Source of the DNA: an uncultured Oscillospiraceae bacterium
Lineage (GTDB): Bacteria; Bacillota_A; Clostridia; Oscillospirales; Oscillospiraceae
DNA length: 31,566 nucleotides
Direction of reading: 5' to 3'
Assembly (NCBI GenBank): GCA_900754605.1
Contig: CAAEDK010000252.1
Location: forward strand, 1-31,566
Shown here: one piece after another, positions 1-6,426 of the stretch
How the letters are laid out: each line of letters opens with the position of its first letter
Position numbering within the stretch: position 1 is the stretch's first letter
Notes under the pieces: generated by a model
What the model was told of the DNA's origin: nothing
Databases searched by the model: none
The model's input: only the letters and a program-made list of their open reading frames with translations
Position numbers and translations under genes: made by a program

Positions 1-34
1 AGACCTCAGCTTTGCTATACCCTTTCTGAGACAT
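1..34 (-). CDS. Possible 5' end of the next leftward gene (partial)
   Basis: An ATG at 34 reads leftward off the window for 11 codons (MSQKGYSKAEV). A purine-rich GGTGGTG lies about 7 nt upstream, an acceptable ribosome binding site. It continues the leftward gene order after the methyltransferase, from which it is separated by about 170 bp. A TATACT at 106-111 (minus strand) could be a -10 element, but no convincing -35 accompanies it. Too little is visible to assign a family. Confidence 0.4.
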   Translation of the reverse strand, partial: MSQKGYSKAEV

Positions 35-203
35 CTTTTTTCACCACCACCATTCATTTTGGGGGTTGACTTCTAATAGTTAATCTTTCCTGATTTGCAA
101 GGCCAAGTATACCGAAAGACATAGACAATAGCCATTACCAAGACCAACAACAATTCTCCCGGAAATGAAGCACAAGCAACAACCCCTTGTTAGCCGTTAA
201 AAT

Positions 204-2039
204 CTATGGATGGCTTTCTTCTTTCCACCTTAAAAAATAAGCGATCCCGCGCAGGACAAAGTCCACGCAGGGGATCGCCACGGAGTTACCCAGCGCCTTG
301 TAGCGGGCCGAGTCGGAAGCGTCTGGCAGTTCAGTCCAATGGTCAGGAAAGCCTTGAAGCCGTTCACATTCCAGTGGGGTCAGGCGGCGGATGAGCCGTC
401 CAGTCCGGACTGGGTGGATAGAGTTGAGGGAACTTCCGGTGGTACCCTGTTGAAGTGTACCGCACAGATCGCCATTCTCCCGGCCATTTCTGCAGTCTAA
501 CCCTGCCACATCCATCACCAGATCTGTCGCATCCTTATGCTGGCGGGCGCTCTGGGTGCTGGCCACTGCATCTTCTCGGAAGACATCCACCCGCTGCCTG
601 CTGAACATAGCGTGAGAAGACTCTTGGCATGGCTCAGACCCTTGTGCGATTAACGGCACATTGTTGCCGCCGGTCCCATACCTGGCCGACATGGTCGGGG
701 CAACAGTGTGGGGACCGGTGTAGCGTGCGTCAATTCCATGGTTCTCATATAGAGCAGGCATCATCTCATCCGATCTCTTATCCACGATCAGAGGCTGGTG
801 ACCATGTTCCTGTGCCCGGAGTGTCCCGGCAACATCTTCGCTGCAGGCCATGACGCTGCCGCCCTGGTCATTAAGGCACAGGATGGAGGGAACCATGTTG
901 GAGCCACTCTCCGAAGCTTTCAATGTGGGGGAACATTCTGTCTGAAAACCAATCCCACCAGCCGCCGAGCCTTGTCCAGCAGAAAAACCGGCTGTAAAAA
1001 TGGCGGGATACCCCTGTCCGGGCATACCGCCGCCTCCACTCAGCGAGGTGTGACGCTCCTCAGAGAGAAAGCAGTCACCGTTGCCTTTGGCCGTGATTCC
1101 GGCCACGAAGGTCTGCTGCTTCATCCCAGGCTGGGCAGCCAACGCTGCGGCCACATCATGCAGATCCCGCACCTCGTCCCGCTGGTTGGCAGCAAAGGCG
1201 GTGATCACGCCGTTCCGTCCGGTGGACATTCCGCAGTTGATGCCGAGGGTGGCCGCCTTTTCTCCCGTCAGATCTCCGTTGTATCCGTCAAACCCGATGG
1301 GGCCGGCCCTGCCTGGAGAAGCAGGGCTTCCCGGAGCTGAGGCGGGAGTTCCTTGCCCCGGACCTCCGCCCGACGCAGGATACCCAGGCAGGCGGTCCTG
1401 CTCAAATAATATTTGGATGGCACTTCGTCCTGCAAAATCTGCGACAAGGAAGATTCTCTTTCTTCGCTGGGCGACACCCCAGAATTGAGCATCCATGACT
1501 CTCCAAGCCAGGCTGAATTGATTTCCCAGAACGATTGCCCCAGCAGATTCCCAGCGCCCGGAGTCAGGTCGAGGCACTGAACAGGAGCCGTCTTTAATTC
1601 GGACGATCTCCTCGAGGACGATGCGGAAATCTTCGCCGCCCGCTGAACTGAATGCTCCTGGTACATTCTCCCAGCACATATATCGAGGTCGAACAGTGTG
1701 AGCTGTTCTGCCGCGCCGCTCATCTGCATCCCTCATTTCTTTTACAACGCGGATCTGCTCCATAAACAGGCCGGAACGCTCCCCGGCAAGACCGGCTCTG
1801 GCCCCCGCCACGCTGAGATCCTGACAAGGGCTGCCTCCTGTGATAATGTCCACCGGGGGAAGTTCGGCGCCATTCAGTTTCGTGATGTCCCCGACATGGA
1901 GCATGGAGGGGAACCTCTTTCTTGTCACTTCGATGGGGAAGGCTTCGATCTCGCTGGCCCACACCGGCTCGATGCCGTTGCGGACCGCCGCGAGGGGAAA
2001 ACCTCCGATTCCATCGAACAGGCTGCCCAGCGTGGGCAT
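204..2039 (-). CDS. DNA (cytosine-5-)-methyltransferase, large orphan type
   Basis: 611 aa. It should transfer methyl groups from S-adenosylmethionine to C5 of cytosine in DNA. Visible motifs: FDGIGGF (residues 8-14, motif I), GGSPCQDLS (68-76, motif IV with catalytic Cys72), WENV (123-126, motif VI), QRRKRIF (191-197, motif VIII), and near the C-terminus RRLTPLECERLQGFP (IX) and LGNSVAIP (X). About 330 residues between motifs VIII and IX form an unusually long target-recognition region containing several similar short stretches (for example SPTLKA, AGTLRAQ, APTMSAR). The ATG overlaps the stop of the upstream gene by one base (TAATG), so the two are probably translationally coupled. No restriction endonuclease is adjacent, which points to self-protection of the element or an epigenetic role. 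The enzyme class is secure; the target sequence is unknown. Confidence 0.95.
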   Translation of the reverse strand: MPTLGSLFDGIGGFPLAAVRNGIEPVWASEIEAFPIEVTRKRFPSMLHVGDITKLNGAELPPVDIITGGSPCQDLSVAGARAGLAGERSGLFMEQIRVVKEMRDADERRGRTAHTVRPRYMCWENVPGAFSSAGGEDFRIVLEEIVRIKDGSCSVPRPDSGRWESAGAIVLGNQFSLAWRVMDAQFWGVAQRRKRIFLVADFAGRSAIQILFEQDRLPGYPASGGGPGQGTPASAPGSPASPGRAGPIGFDGYNGDLTGEKAATLGINCGMSTGRNGVITAFAANQRDEVRDLHDVAAALAAQPGMKQQTFVAGITAKGNGDCFLSEERHTSLSGGGGMPGQGYPAIFTAGFSAGQGSAAGGIGFQTECSPTLKASESGSNMVPSILCLNDQGGSVMACSEDVAGTLRAQEHGHQPLIVDKRSDEMMPALYENHGIDARYTGPHTVAPTMSARYGTGGNNVPLIAQGSEPCQESSHAMFSRQRVDVFREDAVASTQSARQHKDATDLVMDVAGLDCRNGRENGDLCGTLQQGTTGSSLNSIHPVRTGRLIRRLTPLECERLQGFPDHWTELPDASDSARYKALGNSVAIPCVDFVLRGIAYFLRWKEESHP

Positions 2040-2428
2040 TACGCCATACCCATGCTCTGCCCTGGAGCTTGGCTTTGCTCCATCTCAGCGGGCAGAGCCT
2101 CCTGCCTGATTTCCAGCTCCCCAATCTGTCGGATGGGGATGCTGAGTCTTTGGGCCTCCTCAATCTCACGGGCCATGCCGGAACTGATCCGGCTGCCGCA
2201 GCACCACAATTCGTCGCAGACTTCCAGCACCCGGTGTCCCAGCCGCAGTCCAATTTCCCGTTCTGTTGGCTCAGCGTCATCCAGCATCTGTGGGTAGAGC
2301 ATGTGGACGGCGATGGGCGTATGCCCCTGATGGATGGCATACCGGCACGCCTTTTTCGCAAACGCGGTGTTTGCCCCAATATCTCCTGCATAGGGAGAGG
2401 CGATGTAAATCAGTTTTTCTCTGCTCAT
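2039..2428 (-). CDS. DUF4406/DUF7768-type nucleoside 2-deoxyribosyltransferase-like protein
   Basis: 129 aa. The opening IYIASPYAGD, the later RYAIHQGHTPIAVH and LDD, and the CDELWCCGSRISSGMAREI block match the pattern of small Rossmann-like DUF4406/DUF7768 proteins found in phages and ICEs. These resemble nucleoside 2-deoxyribosyltransferases, but enzymatic activity is generally unproven. The ATG overlaps the stop of the TrbL-like gene (ATGA), and its own stop overlaps the methyltransferase start, giving a three-gene coupled block. The C-terminus is Gln/Pro-rich and ends SMGMA, one of the recurrent Met-rich tails in this window. Function in the element is unknown; nucleotide metabolism or signalling is a guess. 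Confidence 0.8.
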   Translation of the reverse strand: MSREKLIYIASPYAGDIGANTAFAKKACRYAIHQGHTPIAVHMLYPQMLDDAEPTEREIGLRLGHRVLEVCDELWCCGSRISSGMAREIEEAQRLSIPIRQIGELEIRQEALPAEMEQSQAPGQSMGMA

Positions 2429-3330
2429 TTCGCCGCCCCCACTGCCTGTACCACGGTGCGGGTGGTGTTGACCGCTGACTGTGCCGCATAGACGGCGGAC
2501 ATGATGTTGGCGCGTGTCGAGGTGTCCAGCCCAAAGGCGCCGCAGATGCGGGGCACTTCACCGGCCGACAGCATCAGGCCAAGGCCCAGCAGCGCATGAT
2601 CCTTCAGCACCAGCAGTCCCGCTGTAAGGATGGTGGCCTGCAGGAAGGTGGTCAGGCACAGGCCGATGATCTGCTTGCACCACTGCACAAAGCCGTCCAT
2701 ATAGCCGCGGGGCACCGAGAACATATACAGGGAACCCACAGCAATCTGGATGAGTAAGACTCCTCCGCGCTTGAGGTTGGAGAAAAAGCACTTGATGATG
2801 GCGTACCCCATCATGATGATAATAAAAATGACCATGATGGGGCTGGTGATGCTGCCGATCCCGCCGAATACGCCGGAGGAGGTCGCGGCCCCGATATCCA
2901 CGCCCTGCAGGGAGTTGATGATATCAGTGGAAAGGGCGTCAAAGCTCTCGCCATACCCGGTGATTCCAGAGGTCAGGCTGGCCTGCAGCGTGACGGAGAG
3001 TTTATAAAGTTCCACCGGCACCAGGGTAAAGCACCCCACGGCCATAAAGCCCTTGACGGCGCTGATAGCCGCGTCCTTGACGCTGGCCCGTCCGGTCTGG
3101 TATTCGATCCCGACCTCGAACACGGCCACCACCAGCCCGACGACATACAGCGTCCAGGCCAGATAAGAAAAAAAGAGAACAATGGACTGTACCCAGCTCA
3201 TCTCGAAGAGCTCGACGCCCATGTTCCCCATCTCGGCAAAAAAGTTGCCAAAGAAACCCACAAGCTGGCTGTAGACCCAGTCGATAAACTGATCCATCAG
3301 CCCACCAAGGAAAAAGTCCAATATAAACAT
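2425..3330 (-). CDS. TrbL/VirB6-like conjugation membrane protein (DUF6045-like)
   Basis: 301 aa, polytopic. Strongly hydrophobic segments lie near residues 46-72, 90-110, 161-183, 189-206 and 220-243, with a Gly/Ser-rich connector around 145-160. The opening (FILDFFLGGLMDQFIDW) and the C-terminal Ala/Thr/Val-rich amphipathic tail fit TrbL/VirB6-like proteins of clostridial ICEs. These form part of the inner-membrane channel of the type IV secretion apparatus. It lies downstream of a VirB2-like pilin candidate, as expected for this module. The ATG at 3330 is preceded by AAGGGGTG, which is itself inside a small hairpin (see 3343-3427). An alternative start is Met12. The membrane topology is clear; assignment as the channel protein is by family resemblance. 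Confidence 0.8.
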   Translation of the reverse strand: MFILDFFLGGLMDQFIDWVYSQLVGFFGNFFAEMGNMGVELFEMSWVQSIVLFFSYLAWTLYVVGLVVAVFEVGIEYQTGRASVKDAAISAVKGFMAVGCFTLVPVELYKLSVTLQASLTSGITGYGESFDALSTDIINSLQGVDIGAATSSGVFGGIGSITSPIMVIFIIIMMGYAIIKCFFSNLKRGGVLLIQIAVGSLYMFSVPRGYMDGFVQWCKQIIGLCLTTFLQATILTAGLLVLKDHALLGLGLMLSAGEVPRICGAFGLDTSTRANIMSAVYAAQSAVNTTRTVVQAVGAAK

Positions 3331-3342
3331 CTGGTGGTTTCA

Positions 3343-3427
3343 CCCCTTTGCATAAGGGGGACCGTGCCAGCATTGGACGCTTACTCCTGCTCAAAGGCAC
3401 AGGGGCCGTGACTGGGCACGGCCCCTG
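3343..3427 (-). promoter_or_regulatory. Structured leader of the TrbL-like gene
   Basis: Two hairpins precede the gene. CAGGGGCCGTG at 3400-3410 pairs perfectly with CACGGCCCCTG at 3417-3427 (11 bp, 6-nt loop). CCCCTT at 3343-3348 pairs with AAGGGG at 3354-3359, which would bury the putative ribosome binding site AAGGGG in the mRNA. A third segment at 3358-3368 can pair over about 11 positions with 3415-3427, giving a competing fold. No T-tract follows the large stem on the minus strand, so it does not look like a simple terminator. Confidence 0.5.
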
Positions 3428-3449
3428 CTTGTATTCGCTTCCTGTTTTT

Positions 3450-3878
3450 TTAGCACATTTGCGGGCTGTGTTCCTGCGCCTCCTCCTGACGCTGGAACAC
3501 CTGCAGATATTCGTCCACCGTACCCGCCAGCATCCTGTAATCCGCCTGGGTAGGCTGGTAAACATACCAGTCTACCTTCCCATAATCGTCCCAGAGGTGT
3601 GGTAAGATACCATCCGAGAAGTTGGGATTGCTCACTTCTTTCTTCCCCAGTAAATCGCCAAAGCGTAGGATATTCACATCCACCGCGCCCTCGGTCCGGT
3701 TCAGGATCGTCAGCTTGAGGGCATTGTACTGGCTGGCAATGTTCAGAGAAACAAACTCCAGCCTGGCCCGCAAATCCGGGTCAAGCTGGATATAGGCGGA
3801 TCTGCCCGCATAAGACACAACGCCGCTGGTTTTGCACTGAGTGAGGATTTTCCTCAACTCCTGTCCAAATGGATTCAA
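3450..3878 (-). CDS. Conserved-looking hypothetical protein of the transfer region
   Basis: 142 aa from a TTG at 3878. This start is chosen because GGGAGGG lies about 11 nt upstream, just past the stop of the preceding gene. The open frame extends further, but only as a shadow of that gene. The protein begins LNPFGQELRKILTQ and has no signal peptide or membrane segment. The middle reads as mixed alpha/beta (SYAGRSAYIQLDPDLRARLEFV), followed by a Tyr/Trp-rich stretch (DWYVYQPTQADYRML) and a Gln/Glu-rich tail ending in MC. It lies between the VirB2-like and TrbL-like genes, so a role tied to transfer is possible. I do not recognise the family. Confidence 0.7.
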   Translation of the reverse strand: MNPFGQELRKILTQCKTSGVVSYAGRSAYIQLDPDLRARLEFVSLNIASQYNALKLTILNRTEGAVDVNILRFGDLLGKKEVSNPNFSDGILPHLWDDYGKVDWYVYQPTQADYRMLAGTVDEYLQVFQRQEEAQEHSPQMC

Positions 3879-3895
3879 TTTTCTTCTTTCCCTCC

Positions 3896-4441
3896 CTACA
3901 TGGTTAATTCCGGGACAGTCGGCGCCGGTGGATGAGCTAACTCCAGCGTACTGCCTTCCAAGGCCAGAACGCCATTCAGCCGGTGAATAAGGCCCTCCAT
4001 GTGTTTCTGCCATTCGTCCCAATCCTTCGGATCAAACCAGCCTCCAGGCAGTGCGCCGGCTTTGATCTGCCGCTCCGCTCTGATCCTGGCGTATTTCAAA
4101 GTGTCCGCAAGATAATCCCGGAGTTCCTGGAGAGAAGATCTTGATGCTGTAAAAGAGGTGATAGACCGGAACTTGTTGTCCTTGGCCGCCCACTCCTCAT
4201 CATAGTCCAAACTGCCGGGATCACCGTCAAGATACTTTACAACGATCTCAGCCAGTGCCATAGGGCTGGTATGCGCACGCCCCAGCTTTACATCACAGGG
4301 GGCGTTCCATCGGTCTTTCTTTAATCGTTCAAGCATTTCTCCCAGGTCCAGTTGTCCGTCTGCCGGTAAATTGTACCGGACACATCCAACCGCATCCAGT
4401 CCATCGTCGGACTCCAGTGCGGTGATTCCCCAACAGCCCAT
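3896..4441 (-). CDS. DUF4259-like hypothetical protein
   Basis: 181 aa starting MGCWGITALESDDGLDAV. This resembles the MGAWG...D(D/N)xA opening of DUF4259 proteins, a family with no assigned biochemical role. The remainder is soluble and charged, with helical segments (ELRDYLADTLKYARIRAERQ) and a Pro-rich tail ending ELTM. A GGGAG lies 9 nt before the ATG. The gene sits among small unknown genes between the conjugative pilin and the TrbL-like gene. No catalytic motif is evident. The DUF4259 match rests mainly on the first 20 residues. Confidence 0.7.
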   Translation of the reverse strand: MGCWGITALESDDGLDAVGCVRYNLPADGQLDLGEMLERLKKDRWNAPCDVKLGRAHTSPMALAEIVVKYLDGDPGSLDYDEEWAAKDNKFRSITSFTASRSSLQELRDYLADTLKYARIRAERQIKAGALPGGWFDPKDWDEWQKHMEGLIHRLNGVLALEGSTLELAHPPAPTVPELTM

Positions 4442-4485
4442 AGAAACCGTCTCCCATTTCCGGCTTACGCCTCATCATTCTTGTC

Positions 4486-4950
4486 CTACATTTCCAGTTT
4501 CGGTCCAATCTGCTCCTGCTCATCCAGCCCAAATGCCTCGCGCATTTCCGCATCCGCCAGAATCCCGAACGCTTCCTGACAATCTGCGCAGCTCACGATC
4601 CAGGTCTTTCCTTCAAAGTACCGGAGCGTTTCCGCCAATATTCTGGTCTTCGGGTCCGAGGCAGAGAGAAGCTGCTCCACCTCCTCCCGCGAAAGATATT
4701 CGCGCTCTCCGCTCCAGGAGCCAATCACGCCGACAGTGTACTCAGGGATTTCCTCCGGCAGTATTTTACAATCCAGGACCGGGTATGGATCAAAGGTGAA
4801 AAACACATCAATGGGAGTATCTTCTATCACGCTTACCCCGATGCCGTATGGACCTGCACCTGCTCTGCACATCCCGGTAGACCGCTGGTACAGCTCGTTA
4901 ACCAATGAAAGCATTTTATTTCCGGATGGATTTGGAATTGGATATTCCAT
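4486..4950 (-). CDS. Hypothetical protein
   Basis: 154 aa, ATG at 4950 with AGGAGGAAGGGAG immediately upstream. No membrane segment or signal peptide is visible. The sequence contains a short Cys pair near the C-terminus (WIVSCADCQEAF) and an acidic helix-rich C-terminal third ending KLEM. I do not recognise a family. It is co-directional with its neighbours, separated by 44 bp from the DUF4259-like gene and 34 bp from the VirB2-like gene. Confidence 0.7.
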   Translation of the reverse strand: MEYPIPNPSGNKMLSLVNELYQRSTGMCRAGAGPYGIGVSVIEDTPIDVFFTFDPYPVLDCKILPEEIPEYTVGVIGSWSGEREYLSREEVEQLLSASDPKTRILAETLRYFEGKTWIVSCADCQEAFGILADAEMREAFGLDEQEQIGPKLEM

Positions 4951-4984
4951 AGCTCCCTTCCTCCTGTGTTCTCAGAGTAATTCT

Positions 4985-5326
4985 TTACATTCCCAGGATC
5001 GTCCAGACATAGGTGGGAGCCGTCAGGGTGAAGATAAGGCAGGCAAACAGGATGGCCGGCGCAGTCCATTCGAACTGGCCGTGCTTTCTATAGTCAAAAT
5101 ACGCCATGCCCAATTTGGCGAAGAAGAACACAGCCAGAACAAGGTCAATCACGGGAAAGACCACATTATTGACAACCGTTTTGATCTGGGCGGATGCGTC
5201 CGTCCAAGTGCCTTCAATGGCACCAGCCACATCCCCGGTTCCTGCCGCAAATGCGGGTACCGTAAACATGACGGCCAGCATCATTACCATTACGACCGCA
5301 CAGAGCATCTTTTTCGTTTTCATCAT
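4985..5326 (-). CDS. VirB2/TrbC-like conjugative pilin candidate (DUF3852-like)
   Basis: 113 aa from the ATG at 5326; a TTG at 5329 and a second ATG at 5323 are alternatives. AGGTGG about 6 nt upstream favours 5326. A Sec signal peptide covers about residues 1-27 (Lys-rich start, hydrophobic core, VPAFA cleavage region). The mature part has two hydrophobic helices near 52-73 and 89-106 joined by the basic loop AYFDYRKHGQFEW. This small two-helix layout is that of VirB2/TrbC pilins, and the pattern matches DUF3852 of clostridial ICEs. Its position before the TrbL-like gene agrees with a mating-channel role. It is distinct from the Flp-like pilin at 16493-16756, so the element may encode two different filament subunits. 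Confidence 0.75.
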   Translation of the reverse strand: MMKTKKMLCAVVMVMMLAVMFTVPAFAAGTGDVAGAIEGTWTDASAQIKTVVNNVVFPVIDLVLAVFFFAKLGMAYFDYRKHGQFEWTAPAILFACLIFTLTAPTYVWTILGM

Positions 5327-5347
5327 CAAATACCACCTTTCTTTGCT

Positions 5348-5380
5348 GAAAAAAGAAAGGCCGCGGGGGTGTTCCCGCGG
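5348..5380 (-). terminator. Terminator-like hairpin before the VirB2-like gene
   Basis: CCGCGGG at 5361-5367 pairs with CCCGCGG at 5374-5380. In the leftward transcript the stem is followed by a T-rich run (CCTTTCTTTTTT). A wider imperfect pairing of AAAGAAA/TTTCTTT and GGCCG/CGGCC embraces 5351-5438. It lies only about 20 bp before the ribosome binding site of the next gene, leaving no room for a new promoter, so partial termination or attenuation is more likely than an absolute stop. Confidence 0.6.
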
Positions 5381-5458
5381 ATGGACGATCTATCCCGAAC
5401 AGGCCGCGAGGCACTTTCCCACGGCCCGTTTCTTTTCTGATTTTGTTACTGTGAATGC

Positions 5459-5923
5459 TTACATCGTGAGCGCAGGTCCACTCAGTTCCTGTGTTTCCAG
5501 GAACTGAGCCCGGATTATTTCTTCAAACGCTTCCTTTGCTAACCTACAGAAGACAGAGTACATAGGCAGACCGTTCTCAGCCGTGTATTCATACGGTTCA
5601 GGTAACCGCCCGCATTTTGTAAAAAAGTTCTTTTCCGCCTCCATAAGCCGCTCAATAGACCACTCACGTACTTCGTTCCGATATGCCAAGACGGTTTGAA
5701 CATGGCGCTCATCTCTTGCGGAGAGAAGCGTGGGGTAACGAAGTTCAGCATACTCTTGGGCGGTCATGTCCATATAGCGTTCAAATGTTCTGCGTGTCGG
5801 CAGCCCATATTGAGGCTTCATTTCCCTCGCCACTGGCAGCCTTCTGTTCTTTTCTACAAATCCCGCAAAGGCTTCTTCGATTTTCTCCTTGGTCCATACT
5901 GCCGGAGGCCCTTTTTTGCACAT
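5459..5923 (-). CDS. Hypothetical protein with two homing-endonuclease-associated-type repeats
   Basis: 154 aa from the ATG at 5923, with AGAGG 9 nt upstream; a TTG two codons earlier is too close to it. The protein is essentially an internal duplication. One unit begins WTKEKIEEAFAGFVEKNRRLP and continues to GLPTRRTFERY. The second begins WSIERLMEAEKNFFTKCGRLP and continues to GLPMYSVFCR. This W-x20-RLP...GLP-x4-F-x-R layout resembles the homing endonuclease associated repeat (HNH_repeat, PF18780), a small helical DNA-binding unit. No HNH or GIY-YIG nuclease motif is present, so DNA binding without cutting is the simplest inference. It ends ALTM. Confidence 0.7.
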   Translation of the reverse strand: MCKKGPPAVWTKEKIEEAFAGFVEKNRRLPVAREMKPQYGLPTRRTFERYMDMTAQEYAELRYPTLLSARDERHVQTVLAYRNEVREWSIERLMEAEKNFFTKCGRLPEPYEYTAENGLPMYSVFCRLAKEAFEEIIRAQFLETQELSGPALTM

Positions 5924-5937
5924 TGTCAACCGCCTCT

Positions 5938-6411
5938 TTACATCAAGAAAGAAATATCTAAAAACTGCGTTTGAGCAGCCTCGACCAGTGGGGCTACTTC
6001 AATGACCTCTGGATTCTGTTGGAACTTCAAATCTCCCCGGAAGCCCAGTTTCAGGTTACTGAATGTTTCGGCGGCCTTCAGCAGTTCGGGCGGCGATCCT
6101 GGAGGCATCTCCTGCATCCACCGTACCCATTCACCTTTCTGAAAGCGGGGATTTAGCCGAAGGATCACATAGTCCTCCGGCACAAACTTGGGATAGCGGC
6201 CGATACTGCCGCCTACCTTGTAGTAGGGCTTCCCCTCCATCATGACGGTGGCCCGCATGAGCGTCAGGGTATCCTCCAAAGAGGCACAAAACCAGCACTC
6301 CCTATCGCCCATACGCCTGATTCGGCCATCCTGCAGAATGCTGTCCAGGTTTTTTCGGCGCGTGTAGTGGTAGACCTCGCCAGGCTGCTCACCCAGTCGA
6401 ATGTATCCCAT
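5938..6411 (-). CDS. Small protein with ADP-ribosyltransferase-like N-terminal motif
   Basis: 157 aa, ATG at 6411 preceded by GGGGGGTGA, 15 bp after the stop of the secreted protein gene. Residues 13-29 (VYHYT, then NLDSIL, then DG) resemble the first NAD-binding motif of DarT/ART-fold enzymes (H-x-T...NL..I...G). A later strand-like stretch (EDYVILRLNPRF) also fits such a fold. No catalytic Glu can be assigned with confidence, and no antitoxin partner such as a macrodomain is evident nearby. It may instead be a non-enzymatic relative. It ends FLM, one of the recurrent Met tails. Confidence 0.7.
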   Translation of the reverse strand: MGYIRLGEQPGEVYHYTRRKNLDSILQDGRIRRMGDRECWFCASLEDTLTLMRATVMMEGKPYYKVGGSIGRYPKFVPEDYVILRLNPRFQKGEWVRWMQEMPPGSPPELLKAAETFSNLKLGFRGDLKFQQNPEVIEVAPLVEAAQTQFLDISFLM

Positions 6412-6426
6412 GGCTTCACCCCCCGC

